Part shown: piece by piece, positions 19,981-26,605 of the stretch | Layout of the letters: each line of letters starts with the position of its first letter | How positions within the stretch are numbered: position 1 is the stretch's first letter | Source: an uncultured Flavobacteriaceae bacterium | Lineage (GTDB): Bacteria > Bacteroidota > Bacteroidia > Flavobacteriales > Flavobacteriaceae | DNA: 64,000 nucleotides | Direction: 5' to 3' | NCBI GenBank assembly: GCA_943787365.1 | Contig: CALSMD010000007.1 | Location: 124,001-188,000 of the forward strand | Notes under the pieces: model-generated | Told to the model about the DNA's origin: nothing | Database searches by the model: none | The model's input: only the letters and a program-made list of their open reading frames with translations | Made by a program: the position numbers and the translations under genes

Positions 19981-20045
19981 GAGGCTGTCTAAAAAGCAAT
20001 GTTTTCAGAACGACAGGGTTTCATACTTTTTAGACAGTCTCTTTT
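19981..20045. terminator. Long inverted repeat, bidirectional terminator or dispersed repeat
   Basis: 16-nt arms (19981-19996 and 20026-20041) pair at 15 of 16 positions with a G-T wobble at the other, around a 29-nt loop, and are followed by a T-run on the plus strand. It sits between the convergent tonB copy 2 and aspartic protease genes. The arms are longer and the loop larger than in the other terminators of this window, so it may also be a dispersed palindromic repeat. Confidence 0.7.
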
Positions 20046-20054
20046 TTGCAACGG

Positions 20055-20495
20055 TTATTTGTGTTTTAGATACAAATACCGTTTTTCATAATCAATAACT
20101 GCAAACCCTTTTTTAAGAATGTCTGCCCCAATGATGCCATCAACGGCAGATGAGTTTATAGATTCAAAAGCATCGTTCACATAACTCAAGTCTATTAATG
20201 CGATTGGAAAACGTGTTTTTACCCATTTACCAATTGAAAGTGTATTGTTTTTGGAGAGAAGCGTATCAATTTTATCAGGGCCTGCTCCCCTTGCTTTAAC
20301 AATAGAGGGATGAGAGGTAAGTTTAAATTTCTCTTTTAGTTTAAGGTCTATAAAGGTTGTAGAAGCACCAGTATCCAAAATAAAGACTCCTTTTACGCCA
20401 TTAATTTTTGATATAATTTTAAAATGATTGGATGCGATAGGGTGCATCTTTATCTTAAAATACGACTTATTTAGTAAAAATTCGGACAACGACAT
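20055..20495 (-). CDS. Retropepsin-like aspartic protease family protein
   Basis: A 146-residue single-domain protein with the aspartic-protease motif FILDTGASTT and a second conserved block DGIIGADIL, followed by VIDYEKRYLYL as in bacterial retropepsin-like (gag-asp protease) families. It has one catalytic Asp, so an active enzyme would be a homodimer. I chose the ATG at 20495 over the TTG at 20510; both follow the minus-strand promoter box. No signal peptide is visible, so it is probably cytoplasmic. The substrate is unknown. Confidence 0.8.
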   Translation of the reverse strand: MSLSEFLLNKSYFKIKMHPIASNHFKIISKINGVKGVFILDTGASTTFIDLKLKEKFKLTSHPSIVKARGAGPDKIDTLLSKNNTLSIGKWVKTRFPIALIDLSYVNDAFESINSSAVDGIIGADILKKGFAVIDYEKRYLYLKHK

Positions 20496-20525
20496 AGGGA
20501 GTGTTTTCAAAGTAAATTATTTTTA

Positions 20526-20533
20526 CAAAGATA
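20526..20533 (-). promoter_or_regulatory. -7 box TATCTTTG (minus strand) for the aspartic protease
   Basis: On the minus strand this reads TATCTTTG, a match to TANNTTTG, 30 nt before the protease ATG. It is divergent from, and 13 bp away from, the tatD box. Confidence 0.5.
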
Positions 20534-20546
20534 CTATTCAAAATCT

Positions 20547-20554
20547 TACTTTTG
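20547..20554 (+). promoter_or_regulatory. -7 box TACTTTTG upstream of tatD
   Basis: Matches TANNTTTG with only 4 nt to the ATG at 20559, so the mRNA is probably leaderless. Confidence 0.55.
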
Positions 20555-20558
20555 TACT

Positions 20559-21326
20559 ATGATAATCACAGATACACATACCCATCTATATAGCGAAGCA
20601 TTTGACACAGATCGAACCGAAGTTATCGAGCGTGCAATAGCCGCAGGTGTCACTCGATTTTTTATTCCTGCGATTGATTCTAGTTACACAAAGGGCATGT
20701 ATGCGCTTGAAAGGAGTTATCCAGATAATATATTTCTGATGATGGGTGTACATCCAACCCATGTTAAAGATAATTATTTAGAAGAATTATCACATGTTAA
20801 AGAGCAATTGCAACTCCGAAAATTTATTGCTATTGGCGAAATTGGGATTGATCTTTTTTGGGATCAAAGTATGTTAAAGGCACAGCAAGACATGTTTAGA
20901 GCTCAAATTCAATTGGCAAAACAATATAAATTACCAATAGTTATTCACTGTCGTGAAGCTTTCGATGAAGTGTTTGATATTTTAGAAGAAGAAAAAGGGC
21001 CTGATTTATTTGGAATATTTCATTGTTTTACGGGCACTTTAGAGCAAGCACATCAAGCGATTTCTTACAATATGAAACTTGGAATAGGGGGTGTGGTTAC
21101 TTTTAAAAATGGAAAGATCGATCAATTTTTGAATCAAATCGATTTAAAGCACATTGTTTTAGAAACAGATGCCCCTTACTTATCACCTGTTCCATACAGA
21201 GGTAAGCGAAATGAAAGTAGTTATATTTTAAACGTTTTAGAAAAATTATCTGAAATTTATGGAGTCTCAAAAAACTCTATTGCAGAGATTACTACTCAGA
21301 ACTCAAAATCTGTTTTTAAACTATAA
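20559..21326 (+). CDS. tatD: TatD family metal-dependent hydrolase
   Basis: TIM-barrel metallohydrolase of the TatD DNase family, 255 residues. Metal-binding positions are visible: THTH near the N-terminus, the Glu in AIGEIGID, the His in VIHCRE and IFHCFTG, and the Asp in LETDAPYLSP. TatD proteins are known as 3'-5' DNA exonucleases; the exact substrate here is an inference from family. The ATG is fixed by the MIITDTHTHL start and lies 4 nt after a promoter box. The asparaginase gene follows after 5 nt. Confidence 0.93.
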   Translation: MIITDTHTHLYSEAFDTDRTEVIERAIAAGVTRFFIPAIDSSYTKGMYALERSYPDNIFLMMGVHPTHVKDNYLEELSHVKEQLQLRKFIAIGEIGIDLFWDQSMLKAQQDMFRAQIQLAKQYKLPIVIHCREAFDEVFDILEEEKGPDLFGIFHCFTGTLEQAHQAISYNMKLGIGGVVTFKNGKIDQFLNQIDLKHIVLETDAPYLSPVPYRGKRNESSYILNVLEKLSEIYGVSKNSIAEITTQNSKSVFKL

Positions 21327-21331
21327 ATCAA

Positions 21332-22354
21332 ATGAAACCTCAAATACTATTAATATATACTGGTGGTACTATTGGAATGATTAAGGATCCAATCACAGCA
21401 ACCTTACAGGCATTTGATTTTGCATACCTAATAGAAAAAATTCCAGAACTAAATTTATTAGACTGTGATATTCATCCCGTTTCTTTTGAAACACCATTAG
21501 ATTCGTCCAACATGAATCCATCCCACTGGATCGCTATCGCTACTATTATAGAAGAAAATTACCAGACCCATGATGGTTTTGTTGTGCTTCACGGCAGTGA
21601 TACAATGAGTTATACTGCCTCAGCACTGAGTTTTATGCTTGAAAATCTTGCAAAACCAGTCATTCTTACGGGGTCTCAGCTGCCTATTGGCGACTTGCGA
21701 ACGGATGCGAAAGAAAACCTAATTACCTCTATCCAAATTGCCGCATTACAAAATAATAATACGGCTGTGATCAAAGAAGTTGGATTGTATTTTGAGTATA
21801 AATTATATAGAGGAAATCGCACCACCAAAATTAATGCAGAGCACTTTCAGGCATTTGCCTCCTTAAATTTCCCTGCACTCGTCACTTCTGGAGTGCATTT
21901 AAAGGTAAATCATGAAATATTGCACAAGAATTATTCACAGGCTCGACTGGTTGTTCATAAAAAAATGAACACAAATATTGTTCTTTTAAAACTATTTCCA
22001 GGGATTAGCCCTGTTATTTTACAATCGATTTTAGAAATTCCAACTCTCAAAGCGGTTGTGATTGAAACCTATGGAAGTGGAAATGCCACCACAGAAGACT
22101 GGTTTTTAGAAGCGATTGAAGAAGCTTTAGACAAAGGTGTTTTTGTAATTAATGTCACACAGTGTGCTGGTGGCAGTGTGTCTATGAATCAATATCAAAC
22201 TGGAAAAACGCTACAAAAGTTAGGGGTTATTTCTGGAAAGGATATGACTACAGAGTCAGCAATGACAAAATTAATGTTCATGTTAGGGCTCGAAACTCCA
22301 AAAAATATGTTCAAAACAGTTTTTGAAACAAGTATTCGTGGAGAAATATCATAA
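21332..22354 (+). CDS. ansA: Type I (cytoplasmic) L-asparaginase
   Basis: Hydrolyses L-asparagine to aspartate and ammonia. The 340-residue protein has both catalytic threonine motifs: IYTGGTIGM at the N-terminus and VLHGSDTMSYTASAL (the HGSDT box), with the conserved Lys in DLRTDAKEN. There is no signal peptide, which fits the cytoplasmic type I enzyme. It lies 5 nt after tatD and is probably cotranscribed with it. Confidence 0.94.
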   Translation: MKPQILLIYTGGTIGMIKDPITATLQAFDFAYLIEKIPELNLLDCDIHPVSFETPLDSSNMNPSHWIAIATIIEENYQTHDGFVVLHGSDTMSYTASALSFMLENLAKPVILTGSQLPIGDLRTDAKENLITSIQIAALQNNNTAVIKEVGLYFEYKLYRGNRTTKINAEHFQAFASLNFPALVTSGVHLKVNHEILHKNYSQARLVVHKKMNTNIVLLKLFPGISPVILQSILEIPTLKAVVIETYGSGNATTEDWFLEAIEEALDKGVFVINVTQCAGGSVSMNQYQTGKTLQKLGVISGKDMTTESAMTKLMFMLGLETPKNMFKTVFETSIRGEIS

Positions 22355-22422
22355 AATTAGGCCCCAAAATTTCACCAATTAAACTATTTTTTCTTTATTT
22401 GGGCTGCTTAAAAAAGCAAATT

Positions 22423-22507
22423 AGAGAGGTGGCCGAGTGGCTTAAGGCGCACGCTTGGAAAGCGTGTATACGGCAACGTATCGAGGGTTCGAATCCCTTC
22501 CTCTCTG
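22423..22507 (+). tRNA. tRNA-Ser (anticodon GGA)
   Basis: A class II tRNA of 85 nt. The acceptor stem pairs AGAGAGG with CCTCTCT. The D arm starts GCCGAGTGG, the anticodon stem CACGC/GCGTG encloses TTGGAAA with anticodon GGA at 22457-22459, the long variable arm reads TATACGGCAACGTAT, and the T loop is TTCGAAT. CCA is not encoded; the genome reads CAA after the discriminator G. It decodes UCC and UCU. Confidence 0.97.
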
Positions 22508-22622
22508 CAATTGCCTTTTTGTTAATGATTTAGACTTTTTTTAATTGGCAAGCAATCGCTTTTCATTTAAAATTGGTATTGAATATTTGTACTAAAATTT
22601 GTTGAGTTTTGTCATTTTTGTT

Positions 22623-22651
22623 TTGGTAATTACATTTTTTTTATATCTTTA
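22623..22651 (+). promoter_or_regulatory. Candidate promoter TTG-N18-TATCTTTA for the exb operon
   Basis: TTG at 22623-22625, an 18-bp spacer, and TATCTTTA at 22644-22651, which matches TANNTTTG at all fixed positions but the last. The leader to the exbB ATG would be about 45 nt. Confidence 0.45.
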
Positions 22652-22701
22652 ACATCTTGTATAAAGACTAATATTTTTAATAAAATCAACAACATAGAAC
22701 A

Positions 22702-23487
22702 ATGAAAAGATTATTTCCAATTCTAGCTATTGCATTTGTAATGGCATTCGGGTCTGTAAGTGCAACTTCATACACGAACATTAACATGAACATTCTTGCT
22801 ACGACTATTGTGAGTCCTGTTCAAGATGACGCTGCTTCAGATGGCGCAGAAGAATCTATCGGCTTTCACCAAGAACTAAAAAATAGATTTATTGAAGGGG
22901 GTCCTGGATTTATGGGCATCGTTTTGTTATGTCTTATATTAGGACTTGCAATTGCAATTGAAAGAATTATTTTCTTAAACCTTTCAACTACCAATTCTAA
23001 AAAATTAATTGATGAAGTAGAAGGCGCTTTATCCTCTGGCGGATTAGAGGCTGCTAAGGAAGTTTGTAGAAACACAAAAGGACCTATCGCATCCATCTTT
23101 TATCAAGGATTAGATCGTGCCAACGAAGATTTAGACTCTGCCGAAAAAGCAGTGGTTGCTTATGGAGGTGTTCAAATGGGACAATTAGAGAAAAACGTTT
23201 CTTGGATCTCATTATTTATTGCATTAGCTCCAATGTTAGGATTTATGGGAACTGTAATCGGAATGATTCAAGCCTTTGATAAAATTGAAGAAGCAGGAGA
23301 CATGCAACCATCACTTGTTGCTGGGGGTATTAAAGTTGCACTTCTAACAACAGTATTTGGACTGGTTGTTGCAATCATACTTCAAGTCTTTTATAATTAT
23401 ATCATTGCTAAAATTGACAGCATTGTAAATGACATGGAAGATTCCTCTATATCTTTAATGGATATATTGGTTAAAAACAAAAAATAA
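22702..23487 (+). CDS. exbB: ExbB/TolQ/MotA-family proton channel subunit
   Basis: Inner-membrane proton channel subunit that, with ExbD, energises TonB. The 261-residue protein has an N-terminal signal-like segment (residues 1-22), a segment near 72-92, and two more transmembrane helices in the C-terminal half (about 166-190 and 210-232). The conserved channel block APMLGFMGTVIGMI and the GGIKVALLTTVFGL helix are present. It opens a four-gene operon with a small membrane protein and two ExbD proteins. Confidence 0.93.
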   Translation: MKRLFPILAIAFVMAFGSVSATSYTNINMNILATTIVSPVQDDAASDGAEESIGFHQELKNRFIEGGPGFMGIVLLCLILGLAIAIERIIFLNLSTTNSKKLIDEVEGALSSGGLEAAKEVCRNTKGPIASIFYQGLDRANEDLDSAEKAVVAYGGVQMGQLEKNVSWISLFIALAPMLGFMGTVIGMIQAFDKIEEAGDMQPSLVAGGIKVALLTTVFGLVVAIILQVFYNYIIAKIDSIVNDMEDSSISLMDILVKNKK

Positions 23488-23515
23488 TAACACCTCAATA
23501 CTAAATCAAATAATT

Positions 23516-23953
23516 ATGGATTTACAAAAATTATTGAAAATTGTAGCTATTGTCATTGGTGTAATTTCAATCTATTTCCTAGGAAATATAATATCTACTG
23601 GAAATGATCAGATAAGAGCAGGCGAAGGCAGCGGGATCGTAAATATGTTTATGTACGTATCTTATATCGTCCTAGCCATTGCTGTCCTTATTGTATTAGT
23701 TTTTTCAGTGCTCAATACAGTTTCAAACACTGCAAGCTTAAAAAACACCCTTACAGGAGTTGCCGCTTTTGTGGTTCTAGCTTTGCTTTGCTACTTCGTT
23801 GCCGATGGCGCAGAAACGCCCCTTAAAAATGGCGACATGCTTTCAGCAAGTGGTTCAAAGTTAGTTGGAGGAGGATTGTATTTATTCTATCTATTGGCTG
23901 TAATTGCTGGTGGAATAATGTTAGGATTTGGAATCAAAAAAATGGTAAAATAA
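23516..23953 (+). CDS. Small four-helix membrane protein of the exb operon
   Basis: I do not recognise a named family. The 145-residue protein has about four hydrophobic segments (roughly residues 7-25, 43-65, 80-96 and 118-139) separated by short loops, and a basic C-terminus (IKKMVK). It lies 28 nt after exbB and ends 1 nt before exbD, so it must be cotranscribed with the motor. An accessory or assembly role in the ExbB/ExbD complex is an inference from position only. Confidence 0.85.
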   Translation: MDLQKLLKIVAIVIGVISIYFLGNIISTGNDQIRAGEGSGIVNMFMYVSYIVLAIAVLIVLVFSVLNTVSNTASLKNTLTGVAAFVVLALLCYFVADGAETPLKNGDMLSASGSKLVGGGLYLFYLLAVIAGGIMLGFGIKKMVK

Positions 23954-23954
23954 T

Positions 23955-24560
23955 ATGGCTAAGCGATCTGCACCTGAAGTGAATGCGGGCTCTATGGCCG
24001 ACATTGCCTTCTTATTGTTAATATTTTTCTTGGTTACAACAACCATAGAAAAGGATTCTGGACTCAATCGAAAACTTCCTCCTATTGAAGAAGATATTGA
24101 GCCGCCTATCATTAAGCAAAGGAATATTTTTACAGTACTCCTGAACGGTAAGGATCAATTGCTAGTCGAAGAAGAATTGATGGAAATCAAAGACTTGAGA
24201 GCTGCAGCTATCGAGTTTTTAGATAACAATGGAGACGGAACCTGCACCTATTGTCAAGGTCCTAAAAACGCCTCCTCTTCAGATAATCCAGACAAAGCAA
24301 TTATATCCTTAAAGAACGATAGAGAAACTTCTTATGCAACTTATATTTCTGTTCAAAATGAATTGGTAGCAGCCTACAATGTGCTTCGAAACAGAAGAGC
24401 ACTAGAATTAGGGCCGCCTCAAGGATTTACAGATATGAATTTTGTGGAAATGCAAAAGAATTATAAAGACGCTCGCTTTGTAGGAAACAAAACAAAGTTA
24501 AAAGAAGTGATTAATCAGATAAAATTAGAGTTTCCTCAGAAACTTTCTGAAGTCCAGTAG
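23955..24560 (+). CDS. exbD: ExbD-family biopolymer transport protein, first copy
   Basis: Partner of ExbB in the TonB motor. The 201-residue protein starts MAKRSAPEVNAGSMADIAFLL, with the conserved membrane Asp (SMADIAF), one transmembrane helix (about 15-33) and a periplasmic domain. That domain is larger than in classical ExbD (about 140 residues) and carries a DGTCTYCQGP motif with a CxxC pair. ExbD subunits act as dimers, so the two different copies here may form a heterodimer. Confidence 0.92.
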   Translation: MAKRSAPEVNAGSMADIAFLLLIFFLVTTTIEKDSGLNRKLPPIEEDIEPPIIKQRNIFTVLLNGKDQLLVEEELMEIKDLRAAAIEFLDNNGDGTCTYCQGPKNASSSDNPDKAIISLKNDRETSYATYISVQNELVAAYNVLRNRRALELGPPQGFTDMNFVEMQKNYKDARFVGNKTKLKEVINQIKLEFPQKLSEVQ

Positions 24561-24585
24561 TTTAATTAAAAAGTAAAGAAACAAC

Positions 24586-25065
24586 ATGTCAAAATTTAAA
24601 AAGAAATCTGACGGAGGCACACCGGCCATTTCAACGGCTTCACTTCCAGATATTGTATTTATGTTACTGTTCTTTTTTATGGTAGCTACTGTGATGCGCG
24701 AAAATTCACTCAAAATCCAAAATGCACTTCCTGTCGCAAACCAAGTTGAAAAACTCGATAAGAAAAACCCAGTAAGCTATATTTATATGGGTAAACCAAG
24801 TGCAGGTTATGAAAAGTTTGGAACCGAACCAAGAATTCAACTGAACGATCAATTCGCAGAGCTTTCAGAAGTAGGCGCATTTATTGGAGCTGAAAGAGCA
24901 GCCTTAAGAGAAGAATTAATTCCGTTTCTTACCGTTGCCCTTAAAGTTGACAAAGATGCCAATATGGGAATTGTAGGCGATGTTAAGTACGAACTTAGAA
25001 AAGTCAACGCGCTTAAAATTAACTACACCACCGGAGTTGGTGATGCGTTGAACAACATCAAATAA
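24586..25065 (+). CDS. exbD: ExbD-family biopolymer transport protein, second copy
   Basis: A 159-residue ExbD with the motif TASLPDIVFMLLFFFMVAT; the conserved membrane Asp is in SLPDIVF and one transmembrane helix is followed by a periplasmic domain. It is clearly different from the preceding ExbD and lacks its CxxC insertion. It follows after 25 nt and the operon ends at a strong terminator. Confidence 0.92.
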   Translation: MSKFKKKSDGGTPAISTASLPDIVFMLLFFFMVATVMRENSLKIQNALPVANQVEKLDKKNPVSYIYMGKPSAGYEKFGTEPRIQLNDQFAELSEVGAFIGAERAALREELIPFLTVALKVDKDANMGIVGDVKYELRKVNALKINYTTGVGDALNNIK

Positions 25066-25085
25066 AAACGCACTTCAAAATATAT

Positions 25086-25117
25086 AAAAGGCATTCTACT
25101 CAGAATGCCTTTTTTTA
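25086..25117 (+). terminator. Rho-independent terminator of the exb operon
   Basis: AAAAGGCATTCT, a 4-nt loop and the perfect complement, followed by a T-run, 20 bp after the second exbD stop. Confidence 0.93.
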
Positions 25118-25151
25118 TTTAATTTAGTAGTATAAAACTAGGACATACTTT

Positions 25152-25832
25152 ATGAGATTTCGTGTATTTTTATTCCTTTTTTGCAATTTTGTAGGTGCCT
25201 ATGCACAATCTAATAAAGCTGCCGAATTGGATAGTTTGTATAGAGAAGATCAAATTTATATTGGAGTTACTTATAATGCACTTGTAAATTTACCGTCTGG
25301 AGTCTCTCAAAACAGTTTTTCTACTGGGTTTCATTTGGGTATTATTAGAGATTTTCCGATCAATAAACGTCGCAATGTCGCCATTGGTTTAGGGCTTGGC
25401 TATTCCATTAATACATTCAATCAAAACATTAGAATTAGTTCAACAACCCCAACGACTTACACAATTTTAGAAGACATTAATTATTCCAAAAATAATTTCT
25501 CCCAACACCTTTTAGAAGTTCCTTTGGAATTTCGCTGGCGAACCTCTAATGCAGAAACGTATAAGTTTTGGCGGGTATATACAGGAGTAAAAATGGGGTA
25601 TTTATTGGCTTCAAAATCTGTGTACAACGGCGAGCCGGGCAATGAAACACATAGAGGTTTGACAGGGTTAAATACGTGGCAGTACGGACTAACTCTGAGT
25701 GTTGGCTATAACACTTGGAACGGCTACATTTACTATGGTTTGAATCCGATTTTTGACTCCATTTCCTCTACAAACGCACAATCTATTGAAATGAATGCCT
25801 TAAAAATAGGTCTGATTTTCTATCTCTTATAG
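25152..25832 (+). CDS. PorT-like outer-membrane beta-barrel protein
   Basis: A 226-residue protein with a signal peptide (cleavage likely after YAQ, residue 19), then alternating amphipathic strands ending in IFYLL, as in eight-stranded PorT-type barrels. PorT (SprT) is a T9SS component in Bacteroidota; this protein has the size and layout but could be another barrel of the same fold, so I give no symbol. It follows the exb operon terminator. Its stop overlaps the convergent gene by 6 bp. Confidence 0.65.
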   Translation: MRFRVFLFLFCNFVGAYAQSNKAAELDSLYREDQIYIGVTYNALVNLPSGVSQNSFSTGFHLGIIRDFPINKRRNVAIGLGLGYSINTFNQNIRISSTTPTTYTILEDINYSKNNFSQHLLEVPLEFRWRTSNAETYKFWRVYTGVKMGYLLASKSVYNGEPGNETHRGLTGLNTWQYGLTLSVGYNTWNGYIYYGLNPIFDSISSTNAQSIEMNALKIGLIFYLL

Positions 25833-26435
25833 CCAGTGATTGAATAATAAAAGCTGAGGAACAACACCAACAAAAAGACCAACGGCAAGTTCTTTAGGGG
25901 TATGTGCGTTCAAATGCAATCGTGAACTTGCCATTGCACCCATAACAATCACAAAGAAGGCAAAAGTAGTGCTAAATGAATAATCATAATGCAAATTAAC
26001 AAGCACCATAAAAAAGAAAGCGCCTCCAGTACTCATCATGTGAATACTTGTTTTGAATTTTAAAAGCGCTAAAATCATCCCTAAAGCTGCAGTTATTAGA
26101 GCTCCTAAAAATAAATAATGTAATTCTACGCATATAGATTTTGGTAAAAGACTAAAACTTAAATATCCTAAAATAATACTATTCAGTAATAAAGGCCAAA
26201 TACGTTCTTTAGAAGATTTCAGATCAATGGACTGGACGAGTTTTATTTTCTTTAAAATAAAATACAAAATCAGAGGGACAACAACACTCCAAAGAATAAT
26301 AGAAAGCAACCAAAAACTGATTTTAATGGGATGGTATTGTACAGGGGTTACAGTAAAAAAATATACAGCACCCATCCACGGCATGAGTAAGGGATGTAAA
26401 ATATAAGAAACGCTTTTTAATAATGAAGTTAACAT
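25827..26435 (-). CDS. Polytopic membrane protein, PAP2-like C-terminus
   Basis: A 202-residue protein with about six hydrophobic helices. The C-terminal part, SSRLHLNAHTPKELAVG followed by FVGVVPQL, resembles the end of PAP2-type phosphatases (SRxxxxxH), but the first conserved phosphatase motif (KxxxxxxRP) is not clear, so enzymatic activity is doubtful. The function is unknown. It is convergent with the preceding barrel gene and overlaps it by 6 bp. Confidence 0.75.
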   Translation of the reverse strand: MLTSLLKSVSYILHPLLMPWMGAVYFFTVTPVQYHPIKISFWLLSIILWSVVVPLILYFILKKIKLVQSIDLKSSKERIWPLLLNSIILGYLSFSLLPKSICVELHYLFLGALITAALGMILALLKFKTSIHMMSTGGAFFFMVLVNLHYDYSFSTTFAFFVIVMGAMASSRLHLNAHTPKELAVGLFVGVVPQLLLFNHWL

Positions 26436-26576
26436 AGGTAGGATTCATACCTGTAATATTACTAAAAAATTAGTATTTAGAACACTTATAAGGCGAAAAT
26501 TAAAGCTGTAAATTTAAGAATCTTATGTAAACTCAAAATGACCTGATTTATTCGGTGGCTTTTTATTTTAATTTCT

Positions 26577-26584
26577 TAATTTTG
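26577..26584 (+). promoter_or_regulatory. -7 box TAATTTTG upstream of ileS
   Basis: Matches TANNTTTG and is followed by C, as in strong Bacteroidota promoters. It is 21 nt before the ileS ATG. No -33 TTG is evident. Confidence 0.55.
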
Positions 26585-26605
26585 CGACCTTAATAGCAAG
26601 TAAAA

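Noticed and set aside
22508-22701. Possible small RNA or riboswitch after tRNA-Ser
   Set aside because: Only AT-rich sequence and a candidate promoter are visible; I see no stable fold or known conserved element.
26459-26476. Small palindrome TACTAA-N4-TTAGTA upstream of ileS
   Set aside because: Six-bp AT-rich arms are expected by chance in this DNA; no further support for an operator.
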